From NCBI GenBank assembly GCA_052389435.1, contig JBQTIB010000080.1:1-64000 (forward strand): a DNA stretch of 64,000 bases, read 5' to 3'. This stretch comes from JBQTKD01 sp052389435 (GTDB lineage Bacteria; Actinomycetota; Actinomycetes; Sporichthyales; Sporichthyaceae). Position numbers and translations under genes: made by a program. Shown in pieces: positions 1 to 7,829 of this stretch; positions within the stretch are counted from its first letter, which is position 1; each line of letters begins with the position of its first letter. The notes under the pieces were generated by a model. The model saw nothing but the letters and a program-made list of their open reading frames with translations, did no database searches and was not told where the DNA came from.

Positions 1-204
1 GGCGGCTATATCCGAATCGACACCATGGGCGGCGCGCCCCGCCTGTTACTCCAGCAGCGCCCTTACCACCCCACCACGGGCGGCGCCGCCCCCCTGGGTG
101 TACCGGCGCCGCTTCCCGTTTTGCGACTGTCGCGTGCCCAGGCGCCCGTCGAAGGGTTGGATAGGCGTCCAACCCCGCCACAGTCGGGGTCTTGGGAGGA
201 CTGG

Positions 205-516
205 GTGCCGAGCCGCCGCCCACCGTTTCTGGTGGTCGTCTACTTCGCGGTGATCGTCGCCTCGACCGCGGTCATGCTCTGGTACTTCCTCGTCGACGAT
301 GGCGCGGACAACGCCGGTTTCGCCGCCATCTACCTCGTCCTCTTCGCCTTCCCGACCTCGCTGCTCGCGCTGGTCCCGACGCTGATCCCTACCGACGTCG
401 CTGGACCGGTGAGCTTGGCGGTCCTGATCGCGGCCGGCTTCTTCCAGGTGTGGCTGCTCTGGAAGGTGATCGTCGACCGTCGCGAAATGGAGGACCTGCG
501 CCGCCGCGACGATTAG
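205..516 (+). CDS. Small three-TM membrane protein (SCO4225-like)
   Basis: Integral membrane protein of 103 residues with three hydrophobic segments (about residues 8-28, 38-60 and 67-90) and a charged C-terminal tail. The GTG at 205 is preferred over the in-frame ATG at 25: a purine-rich GGGAGGA lies at 194-200, and the 60 upstream codons look like untranslated DNA. Size and layout recall the uncharacterised SCO4225-type family of actinobacteria, which is an assignment from memory. It stands alone, convergent to the next gene, and no function can be given. Confidence 0.72.
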   Translation: MPSRRPPFLVVVYFAVIVASTAVMLWYFLVDDGADNAGFAAIYLVLFAFPTSLLALVPTLIPTDVAGPVSLAVLIAAGFFQVWLLWKVIVDRREMEDLRRRDD

Positions 517-757
517 CGTCGCAGGGCCGGCGGCGGCGACCACGACGGGTAGCCCGGCGGCGCCGCACCGAACCGGCCTCGGCGAGCGGCCACCGCAACC
601 CACGACTGCGACGACCACGTCTGCAGTGAATCGCGGTCGCCGGGCGTCGAGGCAGAGGTAGAGAGGCAACAGGCGTGGCGGCGTACAGGCCGAGAGTCGG
701 CTCAGTTCTTTCTTCTCTACCGCTACCTCGACACCGCCCCACCCGGCCACAACGCAC

Positions 758-792
758 CGGAAGCGCCGAAGCCCACCGCCTCGGCGCTTCCG
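758..792 (-). terminator. Hairpin terminator of the 813-1193 gene
   Basis: Perfect 12-bp inverted repeat (758-769 with 781-792, arms CGGAAGCGCCGA and its complement) with an 11-nt loop, starting 21 nt past the stop of the minus-strand gene at 813. No U-tract, as is usual in high-GC actinobacteria. The rest of 517-757 shows no gene. Confidence 0.75.
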
Positions 793-812
793 TCCGTGCT
801 GGACCTTCCCGG

Positions 813-1193
813 TCAGGACGGGGAGATCGTCTTCTTGACGCCGTTGCAGCCGGTGACGGTGATGGTCTGGACGTTGTCGTTGGCGCTGACGATGCCGTTC
901 TTGATGCGCTGGAAGTCCTTGCAGCCACCGAAGCTCTGCGAGAACGAGAAGCCGTTGCCGTTCTTCCAGGAGATCTTGGCGATGCCGTCGGCGTCGGAGA
1001 CGGAGCAGAACTCGGTGCCTTCGCCCTGGGTGAGTTTGGTGAAGCAGTTCGCCGACGGCGCGCTGTCCTGGACGCCGAGTTTGTCGCCCGGGCCCGGCTG
1101 CGGGGCGGGGACCGCGTTCGCGGTGGCGGTCGTCAGGCCGAGGCCGAGGACGGCGGTGAAGGCGGCGGCGGTGGTCTTGATGGCGAAGTTCAT
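813..1193 (-). CDS. Small secreted four-cysteine protein
   Basis: Protein of 126 residues with a Sec signal peptide: short N-terminus with one Lys, an Ala/Leu/Thr-rich core, and a likely cut after Ala-Asn-Ala near residue 27. The mature part of about 100 residues has four cysteines, suggesting two disulfides in an extracellular fold. The start at 1193 is chosen because GGGAGA lies about 7 nt upstream and the signal peptide begins there; a start at 1217 would add eight polar residues. The family is not recognised and no enzymatic motif is seen. It is divergent from the lipoprotein gene at 1410. Confidence 0.72.
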   Translation of the reverse strand: MNFAIKTTAAAFTAVLGLGLTTATANAVPAPQPGPGDKLGVQDSAPSANCFTKLTQGEGTEFCSVSDADGIAKISWKNGNGFSFSQSFGGCKDFQRIKNGIVSANDNVQTITVTGCNGVKKTISPS

Positions 1194-1409
1194 TCGGATT
1201 CTCCCTGTGTCACGCACCTCCGGGTCGGTGGTCCGATCCGGTGGCCCCCGGTGCGGTGGCCTGAGGCAATCTCATTCGCTGCGGCCTGCACGGTCGTGAG
1301 TAGCCATTACTCCTCCGCACGGGGCGGCTACTCCGTCGAGGTTTCCGATCACCGCGCTGCGCAAGTCTCTAGGAGGAGGCCTGTATTCGGCCGAAGGGAG
1401 ACGACGACC

Positions 1410-1988
1410 GTGCGGAACACGACGCGAAGCGGCGCCGGAGCGGCACTGCTGGCTCTCGCCCTCGTCCTGTCCGGCTGCGGCGACGGCGAGGAGAAGGAAG
1501 CGCAGCCCACCTCCGGTGGCGGTGGCGGTCCCAGCGCCGGCGGCGGCGGTGGCGCCGGTGGGGCCGGCGGCGGTGGGGCCGGCGGGTCCGGTGCGCCCGG
1601 TGCGCTGGACACCTCCGGTGCCTCGGGCGGCGGCGGTGTGGCCGTGGTTCCCGACCCGGGTCCGATGCCAACCGCGCCCGGCCTCGTCGACGCCAACCCG
1701 CTGACGGGCCAGCCCAACGCCGCCGCGCGCCCCGGTCAGGCCGGCCAGGCGCAGAGCGGTGTCCAACAGCAGCCCGGCCAGGCGCCGGGCGGTGTCCAGC
1801 AGTCGCCCGGCCAGGCGGGACAGGTCCCGGGCCAGTCGGCGGGCCAGACCGGCCAGGCGGGCCAGACCACGGGGCAGGCTCCGCCCGTTGTTCAGCCTCC
1901 GGTGGATCCGCCGGGCGCACCCGTCGACCCCGCCAATCCCTCCGGCGACGGCGCAGCTCAACTGCTGGGCGAGCCGATCGCCCCCTAA
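1410..1988 (+). CDS. Lipoprotein with Gly-rich and PGQ-repeat stalk
   Basis: Predicted lipoprotein of 192 residues. The signal peptide ends in a lipobox L-S-G-C with lipidated Cys23. The mature chain is low-complexity throughout: a charged start, a Gly/Ser/Ala-rich stretch (about residues 36-75), then Pro/Gly/Gln-rich repeats of the kind PGQAGQ (about 110-160) and a Pro-rich end. No globular domain is visible, so it is probably an extended cell-wall stalk. The GTG at 1410 has AAGGGAG at 1394-1400. The family is unknown and function cannot be inferred. Confidence 0.7.
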   Translation: MRNTTRSGAGAALLALALVLSGCGDGEEKEAQPTSGGGGGPSAGGGGGAGGAGGGGAGGSGAPGALDTSGASGGGGVAVVPDPGPMPTAPGLVDANPLTGQPNAAARPGQAGQAQSGVQQQPGQAPGGVQQSPGQAGQVPGQSAGQTGQAGQTTGQAPPVVQPPVDPPGAPVDPANPSGDGAAQLLGEPIAP

Positions 1989-1999
1989 GCAACGAGCCC

Positions 2000-2980
2000 T
2001 CAGGCGAACGCGGTCACCAGGTCGCGCCAGTCGTTGGGATCCGCCGGGGCGGGGGCCAGTCCGACGCGGTCGTACAGCCCGCGCCAGCGCCTGCGGACGA
2101 GGTGTGGGATCTCGTGCGGGGCGCCGCGCACGGCGAACGCGTCGAGCATCTCCTCGGTGATCAACGCCGCCATGTCGTCCCACCGGCCCTGCTTGGACAG
2201 CGCGTTCAGCTCGTCCTGGGCCGCGCCCCACCCGTGGGCCTCGAGTACGGGGCGGTATCCGGGCGTGGAGCCGTAGAACGAAATCCGCCGCCGCACCCAG
2301 TCCTCGCTCGCCTCGTCCGTGACGACGAAGGCCCGCCCGGCCACCGTCACCTCGTGGCGCCCGCCGAGGTCGAGGCCCCGGCGCAGCGCCGGCAGCGTCG
2401 CCTGCCGCACGTACCGCGGGGTGGTGAACGGGTGCAGGAGTACGCCGTCGGCGACCTCGCCCGCGGCCTCGGTCATGCGCGGACCGACGGCCGCCAGCCA
2501 CACCCGCGGCGGGCCGAACTCGCTCGCCGGTGGCGCGAAGTTGGGCGTCATCAGCGTGTGCCGGTAGAACTCGCCCTCGAACTGCAGCGGCTCGCCGTCG
2601 TTCCAGCCGCGCCAGATCGCCTGCAGGGCGAGGACGTACTCGCGCATCCGCGCGGCCGGTCGAGACCACGGCGTGCCGAACCGCTTCTCGATGTGCGGAC
2701 GCACCTGCGGCCCCAGCCCCAGCACCGCCCGCCCGCCGGAGAGCACCTGTAGGTCGTGCCCGGTGTGCGCGACCTGCAACGGGTTGCGGGGCAGCGCCAC
2801 GGCGATCGACGTTCCGAGGTCCACCCGGTTCGTGTGCTCGGCGGCCAGGGCCAACGGCAGGAACGGGTCGTGGCGGTTCTCGTCGCTGAACAGGCCGTCG
2901 TAGCCGAGTTCCTCAAGCAGTGCTGCGCGCTCGGGGAGCTGGGCCAGCGGGACGTCGGTGAGCATGCAGTCGAGCTTCAC
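2000..2980 (-). CDS. F420-dependent LLM-class oxidoreductase (TIGR03617-like)
   Basis: Luciferase-like monooxygenase-fold protein of 326 residues, resembling the F420-dependent MSMEG_2256 (TIGR03617) group, which transfers hydride via coenzyme F420 on an unknown substrate. Seen: an N-terminal K-L-D-C-M-L-T start, the early E-E-L-G-Y-D-G-L segment, the LLM pattern of strands (D-L-G-T-S-I-A, then V-L-S-G-G-R-A-V-L-G-L-G) and a family-like C-terminus. GTG 2980 is chosen because homologues begin M-K-(L/V)-D; the ATG at 2965 is an alternative. It is convergent with the lipoprotein gene and divergent from the SPFH gene, so it borders the NrtR operator region. Confidence 0.83.
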   Translation of the reverse strand: MKLDCMLTDVPLAQLPERAALLEELGYDGLFSDENRHDPFLPLALAAEHTNRVDLGTSIAVALPRNPLQVAHTGHDLQVLSGGRAVLGLGPQVRPHIEKRFGTPWSRPAARMREYVLALQAIWRGWNDGEPLQFEGEFYRHTLMTPNFAPPASEFGPPRVWLAAVGPRMTEAAGEVADGVLLHPFTTPRYVRQATLPALRRGLDLGGRHEVTVAGRAFVVTDEASEDWVRRRISFYGSTPGYRPVLEAHGWGAAQDELNALSKQGRWDDMAALITEEMLDAFAVRGAPHEIPHLVRRRWRGLYDRVGLAPAPADPNDWRDLVTAFA

Positions 2981-3015
2981 GCCCCCATTAAAGCGGATCG
3001 CAAAATTCCCGGTAA

Positions 3016-3056
3016 TCGTCGGAACGACGAGAACCTTGTTATCGTCTAACCGACGA
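3016..3056 (+). promoter_or_regulatory. Two tandem NrtR-type operators
   Basis: Two copies of the palindrome TCGTC-N5-GACGA at 3016-3030 and 3042-3056, centres 26 bp apart, each followed by GAAC. The same palindrome lies before nrtR at 5675-5689. They sit 26-66 bp upstream of the SPFH gene, where a repressor would block transcription. Assignment to NrtR is an inference from the shared motif and gene context. Confidence 0.68.
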
Positions 3057-3081
3057 GAACATCCGATCCGAGGAGGAAGCC

Positions 3082-4091
3082 ATGGCCGACATTGTGCGGC
3101 GACCGTTCCTGCACCACTTCCGCGGCGCTCCGACCGCCCACGTGAGGCACGTCCGCAAGGGGGTCGTGCGCCACGAGGGGGCCGGGCAGTCGTTCTGGTT
3201 CCGCCCGCTGACGGCGGTGCTCTCGGAGATCCCCGTCGACGATCGCGAGATTCCGCTGCTGTGCCGGGCGCGGACGGCGGACTTCCAGGACGTCGCCGTT
3301 CAGGCCACCGCGACCTTCCGCATCGCGAACCCGACGGTGGCCGGCCAGCGGGTGGACTTCTCGCTCGACCCCGCGACCGGCGCCTGGCGCGGGCGCCCGA
3401 TGGACCAACTCGCGGGCCGATCACCGAGACGGCCCAGCAGCACGCGCTCGACCTCATCGCCCGTCGGCCGTTGGCGGACGCGCTGGGGGAGGGGGTGGTC
3501 GCGGTGCGCGACCGCATGGCGGCCGGTCTGCTGGCGGACGAACGGCTCGTGGCCACCGGCATCGAGGTGGTGGGGGTGCGCGTGGTGGCGATCCGCGCCG
3601 AACCGGACGTCGAGGCCGCCCTGCAGACGCCCACCCGCGAGCAACTCCAGCAGGACGCGGACCGAGCGACCTACGAGCGCCGTGCCGTCGCCGTCGAACG
3701 GGAGGGCGCGATCGCGGAGAACGAGATGCAGAGCCAGATCGAGCTGGCCCGTCGCGAGGAGGGCCTGGTGGCCCAGCGCGGCGCCAACGCTCGGCGGAAG
3801 GCGGAGGAGGCGGCGGTGGCGCAGGCCATCGCGACCAAGGCCGAAGCCGAGCGGACCACGGCGCTGGCCGCGGCGCAGGCGGAGTCGACCCGCGTGGTCG
3901 GCGACGCCGAGGGTGCCGCGGAGGCCGCGCGGGTGGAGGCCTACCGGGACGCGGGACAGGCCACGTTGATCGCCCTGGCGGTCAAGGACCTCGCCGCGAA
4001 CCTGCCGAAGATCGAGCACCTCACGCTGACCCCGGACCTGCTCACCCCGGTCCTCGCCCGGCTCGCCGCCGGAACGAACGGTGCGACGTGA
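3082..4091 (+). pseudogene. SPFH/band-7 domain protein, frameshifted
   Basis: SPFH (stomatin/prohibitin/flotillin-like) gene in two frames. The first frame carries the N-terminus and the start of the band-7 domain (about 110 residues). From about 3411-3423 the family-like sequence continues in the -1 frame to 4091: rest of the band-7 domain, then a long Ala/Glu/Arg coiled coil with A-R-R-E-E-x-L-V-A-Q-R-G-A-N-A-R-R and a closing L-T-P-D-L-L-T-P-V-L. One missing base in the G/C run near 3411-3420 explains it; restored length would be 336 residues. It may be a true mutation or a sequence error. It overlaps the next start by GTGA, so the pair was one operon under the boxes at 3016-3056. Confidence 0.8.
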
Positions 4092-4975
4092 CGCTCGCCC
4101 CGCGGGCCGTGCTGGTGCATCGACGCAGCGAACTCGACGAACTGCTCGCCCGCCACGCGACCCGCGGCCAGGCAGAGTTCTTCCTCCGCGCGCGCGGCCG
4201 GACCCTCGCCGAGGTCGAGGCCCGACACGACGCGGTCCAGGCCGCTCGCACCACCGTCGCAGCCGCGGTTCCGCTCCAGTGGCGGCGCGCCGAGGTCGAA
4301 CGAGTCGACCTGGCCCGCTTCGCGTTCGAGGCCGAGGACCTCGTGGTCGTCGTCGGCCAGGACGGGCTCGTCGCCAACGTCGCAAAGTACCTCGCCGGGC
4401 AGCCGGTTCTCGGGGTGGACCCCGAGCCGGGCCGCAACGCCGGGGTTCTCGTTGCGCACCGGCCCGAACACGCCGCCGACCTGCTGGTCGCCACTGCCGC
4501 GGGACGGGCGGCGGTGCGGTCGCTGACGATGGTCGAGGCCCGCTGCGACGACGGCCGGGTGCTGCTGGCCCTCAACGAGGTCTACGTCGGGCACGCTTCC
4601 CACCAGACCGCCCGCTGGATCCTCGGCGTCGACGGCGTCCTGGAACGGCAGGCCAGCTCGGGCCTGGTGGTGGCCACCGGAACCGGCGCCACCGGATGGT
4701 GCGCCTCCATCGCCCGCGAACGGCGCGTCGACGGTCTACCCGAGCCTCAGGAGGAACGCCTCGCCTGGTTCGTGCGCGAGGCGTGGCCGTCTCCGGCCAC
4801 CCGAGTGGACCGCACCGCCGGCGCACTGCGGTGCGGCGAGACCCTGGACGTCGTCGCCGAATCGGACCGGCTCGTCGTCTTCGGCGACGGGATCGAGGCG
4901 GACCGCATCGAGCTGACGTGGGGTCAGTCGACGCGGGTCGGCGTCGCTTCGCAGCGATTCAACCTGCTGGCCTAG
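4088..4975 (+). CDS. NAD-kinase-like (ATP-NAD/DAG kinase fold) protein
   Basis: Protein of 295 residues with the C-terminal NAD-kinase/diacylglycerol-kinase fold. The nucleotide loop, G-G-D-G-T in classical NAD kinases, reads G90-Q-D-G-L here, followed by V-L-G-V-D-x-x-P-G-R-N-A-G-V-L. The conserved A-L-N-E-V is kept, and the later D-G-x-x-x-(S/T)-T-P-T-G-S-T segment appears as S-S-G-L-V-V-A-T-G-T-G-A-T-G-W. It likely phosphorylates NAD or a related substrate, but the changes leave activity open. It overlaps the SPFH gene by GTGA and nrtR convergently by 4 bp. The neighbouring NrtR supports a role in NAD metabolism. Confidence 0.75.
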   Translation: MTLAPRAVLVHRRSELDELLARHATRGQAEFFLRARGRTLAEVEARHDAVQAARTTVAAAVPLQWRRAEVERVDLARFAFEAEDLVVVVGQDGLVANVAKYLAGQPVLGVDPEPGRNAGVLVAHRPEHAADLLVATAAGRAAVRSLTMVEARCDDGRVLLALNEVYVGHASHQTARWILGVDGVLERQASSGLVVATGTGATGWCASIARERRVDGLPEPQEERLAWFVREAWPSPATRVDRTAGALRCGETLDVVAESDRLVVFGDGIEADRIELTWGQSTRVGVASQRFNLLA

Positions 4976-5655
4976 CCGCGCAGCATCGGCGGGTGCAGGA
5001 CCGTCGCCGGGCCGCGGGTGAAGGTTGCCGCCGGCCGGCCGCCGTCCACGTTGGTGGAACGTCCGGTGGGCACGAGAAAGCCGGGAGTCCCGGTGACCTT
5101 GCGGTGGAAGTTGCGTGGATCCACTTCCACCCCCCACACGATCTCGTAGACCCGCCGCAGTTGGGCGACGGTGAACTCCGGAGCGCAGAACGCCGTCGCG
5201 AGGGGGGAGTACTCCAACTTCGCGCGGGCGCGCTCGACGCCGTCGGCGAGAATCCGCGCGTGGTCGAAGGCCAACCGGCCTGGCCGATCGAGCAGCCGAT
5301 CCACCGGGGTCCACTTCGCCTCGGCTGCGTCGGTGCCCGCCGTGGGCGTCGGCAGGTCGGGAGCCAACGCAAGGTAGGCCACCGCGACGACGCGTCGGCG
5401 TGGATCGCGGCGGGGCTCGCCGTAGGTCGCCAACTGCTCCAGATGGACGTGCTCGGCCGCCAAGCCGGTCTCCTCGGCCAGTTCGCGCAGGGCCGCTACC
5501 GCGAGGTCCTCCTCGCCGCCCACGAACCCGCCGGGCAGCGCCCAGCGGCCCGCAAACGGGGCCACGCCCCGGCGGATCGTCAACGCGCACAGGCTGCCGT
5601 CGCGGACGGTCAGGACGACCAGGTCGACCGCGACGGCGATCTCCGCGGGTGCCAT
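4972..5655 (-). CDS. nrtR: NrtR, Nudix-type transcriptional regulator of NAD metabolism
   Basis: Protein of 227 residues with the two-part NrtR layout: an N-terminal ADP-ribose-pyrophosphatase-like Nudix domain (about 1-140) and a C-terminal winged helix (about 155-215; F-T-V-A-Q-L-R-R-V-Y-E then N-F-H-R-K-V). The Nudix box is complete (G-x5-E-x7-R-E-L-x-E-E-x-G-L, about residues 42-65), so hydrolysis may be retained besides ligand sensing. NrtR proteins repress NAD genes and respond to ADP-ribose. An operator copy lies 20-34 bp upstream of its ATG, consistent with autoregulation. It is divergent from the iron-box gene at 5797. Confidence 0.87.
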   Translation of the reverse strand: MAPAEIAVAVDLVVLTVRDGSLCALTIRRGVAPFAGRWALPGGFVGGEEDLAVAALRELAEETGLAAEHVHLEQLATYGEPRRDPRRRVVAVAYLALAPDLPTPTAGTDAAEAKWTPVDRLLDRPGRLAFDHARILADGVERARAKLEYSPLATAFCAPEFTVAQLRRVYEIVWGVEVDPRNFHRKVTGTPGFLVPTGRSTNVDGGRPAATFTRGPATVLHPPMLRG

Positions 5656-5674
5656 GGGGCCAGCCTACGGTTAA

Positions 5675-5689
5675 TCGTCGTCGAGACGA
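5675..5689 (-). promoter_or_regulatory. NrtR-type operator upstream of nrtR
   Basis: TCGTC-GTCGA-GACGA, the same TCGTC-N5-GACGA palindrome as the two copies at 3016-3056, with similar flanks (GTTAA before, GA after). It is 20-34 bp upstream of the nrtR start, suited to autorepression. The spacer differs in all three copies, which argues for protein binding to the half-sites. Confidence 0.65.
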
Positions 5690-5742
5690 GATCTTCGGGG
5701 CGCGGTCGGGCGACGTGGGGCCGGGAACTTTCCGCCGACGAC

Positions 5743-5761
5743 GCAGGTTAGCCTTACCTGA
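5743..5761 (+). promoter_or_regulatory. IdeR/DtxR-type iron box
   Basis: A 19-bp imperfect palindrome with core AGGTTAGCCTTACCT matches the known DtxR/IdeR consensus (TTAGGTTAGSCTAACCTAA) at about 15 of 19 positions. It ends 35 bp before the ATG of the lipoprotein at 5797, where iron-loaded repressor would shut off transcription. This predicts induction under iron starvation. Confidence 0.72.
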
Positions 5762-5796
5762 GCGTTTTCTGTGCGTTCCGAAGAAGAGGAGTTCCT

Positions 5797-6858
5797 ATGC
5801 GGCGGGTTCTGTTGGGTCGAGTAGCCATGGCGGGTGCGATCGCGGCGCTGGTCGCGGGATGCGGCGGGTCCGACGACGCCGCCGTCGCGCCCAGCGTTCC
5901 GGTGGGTCAGACGCCCGCTGCCGTGACCGGGTCGGCCTCCGGGTCCGGGTCCGGTTCGGGCTCCGGTTCGGGCTCGGCCTCGACGGCGACGGAGTCGCCG
6001 GTCACCGCCGGCGAGGAGGGCTACCGGCCGGCCTCCGACGTGAATCCGCACCTGGCGATCGGGCAGGACGTCGCTGCGATCAAGACCGCCATGGAACCGG
6101 CCACGAAGGACCAGCCGGTCGACTGGGCCGCCGTCGGCAAGATCTTCCGCGAGGGAACGGGCGCGTCCAAGAAGGGCGACGGATCGGTTCGGACGCTGCA
6201 GGGCCTGGTGCCCGGCTCCGCGCAGGACGCCTTCGTCAACGCGGCGATCGACGGCAGCGGCGACTCCCAGGGCGCCTCGGACAAGGTCCGTCGCCAGCGC
6301 GTCGAGAAGGGCATTACGGTCCTGCTCGCGGAGAAGGTGATCGAGGAGTTCGGCAAGTCCCGGGACAAGATCAAGGCGGGCAACCTGACGCCGCCGGCCA
6401 GCGGCGCGGTGCACAACGTCGACGAGGCGTGGGCTTTCTTCGTCGCCGACGGCAACGGCCCGGCCTCGACCGCGGACAAGCGGGCGGCGGACTTCGGCCG
6501 GACCGGCCAGGTCCGCGAGGCCGTGCTCGCCGGGTTGACCAGCGCGAAGATCGCGTCGCTGGCCGGGGACATGGCCGCCTTCGAGGTCGCCGTGACGGCC
6601 ACTCAGCAGGCGTTGGACTACGTGTTCTACCTGGCCACCTACAAGTACCTCGCCGCCACCGAAGAGGTCGGCAAGGCCGAGGGTGCGACGTTCTACCGCG
6701 GCATCTCCCCGCGGGTGGAGCAGGCCGACGCGGCAGCGCACCAGGCGATCCTGGACGCGTTGGCCAGCGGCGACGCCGCGGCCGGCCGGGCGGCGCTGAA
6801 CAAGGCCGAGGTGCTCGCCGCGCTCGGCGTCGCCGACTCGGAGAAGGTCACCGGCTGA
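5797..6858 (+). CDS. FEA1-like iron-assimilation lipoprotein
   Basis: Lipoprotein of 353 residues with a signal peptide and lipobox V-A-G-C at Cys22. A Ser/Gly/Ala linker of (S-G)n repeats (about 45-65) leads to a mostly helical domain of about 270 residues. The domain resembles the FEA1-related lipoproteins, bacterial relatives of the algal low-iron-induced FEA1 proteins; this call is from memory and rests mainly on overall character. The iron box at 5743-5761 independently supports a role in iron uptake. GAGGAG precedes the ATG. No transporter gene is adjacent, so it may bind iron at the surface and hand it to a system elsewhere. Confidence 0.6.
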   Translation: MRRVLLGRVAMAGAIAALVAGCGGSDDAAVAPSVPVGQTPAAVTGSASGSGSGSGSGSGSASTATESPVTAGEEGYRPASDVNPHLAIGQDVAAIKTAMEPATKDQPVDWAAVGKIFREGTGASKKGDGSVRTLQGLVPGSAQDAFVNAAIDGSGDSQGASDKVRRQRVEKGITVLLAEKVIEEFGKSRDKIKAGNLTPPASGAVHNVDEAWAFFVADGNGPASTADKRAADFGRTGQVREAVLAGLTSAKIASLAGDMAAFEVAVTATQQALDYVFYLATYKYLAATEEVGKAEGATFYRGISPRVEQADAAAHQAILDALASGDAAAGRAALNKAEVLAALGVADSEKVTG

Positions 6859-6878
6859 GGCCGGGTCCGAAAATCCCA

Positions 6879-6912
6879 GACGGGGCCGCCGCGACGTTGC
6901 GACGGCCCCGTT
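6879..6912 (+). terminator. Hairpin terminator of the FEA1-like gene
   Basis: Inverted repeat 6880-6888 (ACGGGGCCG) with 6903-6911, 14-nt loop, starting about 20 nt after the stop at 6858 and followed by TTC. It lies between convergent genes and could serve both. Confidence 0.7.
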
Positions 6913-6935
6913 CGAGCGGGCAGCTCCAGGCGGGT

Positions 6936-7826
6936 TCAGTGGGTGCTGTGCACTCCGGGCGAGGTGCCGTCGGATCCCTGGTGGGCGAGGGATCCCGGCA
7001 GTAGGCCGGGGGCGGCGACGACGGCCGTGCCGAAGGCGATCAGCGCGACGCCGGCGCCGTAGCGGATCCGGTTGCCCAGCGGCAAGACCTTCTCCGCGTA
7101 GATCAGGGCGGTGACGGTCGCCAACGCGGCGACGTTCATCATCCCGAGCGGGAACATCACCAGCATCAGCGCCCAGCAGCATCCGGCGCAGTGCCAGCCG
7201 TGGTGCACGCCCATCTTCAGCGCGCCGAGGCGACCGTCGCGCCAGTGCGCCATCACGAAGTGCAGCGGCGACCGGCACGCCGTCAGGCACCGGTCCTTGA
7301 GCTTGGAGAACTGGTAGAGCCCGCCCGCCACGATCAGCGCACCGCCGATGCGGGCCGCGTTGTCCGAGACGAGGTCCATCCGCGAGGCCAACGACTCCGC
7401 GCCCACCGCGAGGAAGTACGTCGGGACGCCGAGCGCGGTCCACAGCAGCAGGTACCCGGCGAGGAAGTACTTCAACGGCGAAACGGCGTGCCCGGCCGAG
7501 CGCTTGTTGGCCGAGATCCGAGCCACCATCAGAATCATCGGTGCGGTCGCGGGGAACATCGTCGCGACCATCATCGCGATCCAGACGGCCAGGAACAGCG
7601 CGGCGTTCAGGCCCATCGTCGGACTGCCGGCGTGGTCTGCGTGCGAGCCGAGGCCCAGCACGAACGCCCACGACGCGACGGTCAGCGCGAGCAGGCCCAG
7701 CAGAATCCCGGCCCGAGCGCGAGACATTGGCGTCGCCTTCACCTGACGCCACGGCGAAGCGCGCTCGGGAGGGTGGGAGTGCTCGTGCGTCGGGGCCGCG
7801 GGTCCCGCCGGCAGCGTCGTGCTCAC
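6936..7826 (-). CDS. DUF2182 metal-binding membrane protein
   Basis: Polytopic protein of 296 residues with about seven transmembrane segments and His/Pro-rich N-terminus and His-containing C-terminus. It matches DUF2182, predicted metal-binding membrane proteins: A-M-M-V-A-T-M-F-P-A-T-A-P-M in an early helix, the C-L-T-A-C-R-S-P loop, and the G-x-x-H-G-W-H-C-A-G-C-C-W-A motif. DUF2182 commonly sits beside DUF1326, as here, 3 nt downstream of it. The biochemical role is unknown; the Cys/His motif suggests metal binding. It starts with GTG. Confidence 0.85.
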   Translation of the reverse strand: MSTTLPAGPAAPTHEHSHPPERASPWRQVKATPMSRARAGILLGLLALTVASWAFVLGLGSHADHAGSPTMGLNAALFLAVWIAMMVATMFPATAPMILMVARISANKRSAGHAVSPLKYFLAGYLLLWTALGVPTYFLAVGAESLASRMDLVSDNAARIGGALIVAGGLYQFSKLKDRCLTACRSPLHFVMAHWRDGRLGALKMGVHHGWHCAGCCWALMLVMFPLGMMNVAALATVTALIYAEKVLPLGNRIRYGAGVALIAFGTAVVAAPGLLPGSLAHQGSDGTSPGVHSTH

Positions 7827-7829
7827 GGG

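Noticed and set aside
675..1409. N-terminal extension of the lipoprotein at 1410
   Set aside because: The extension runs antisense through a secreted-protein gene and would bury the lipoprotein signal peptide.
3405..3430. Programmed -1 frameshift in the SPFH gene
   Set aside because: No slippery heptamer and no evident stimulatory structure; simple base loss or sequence error explains it better.
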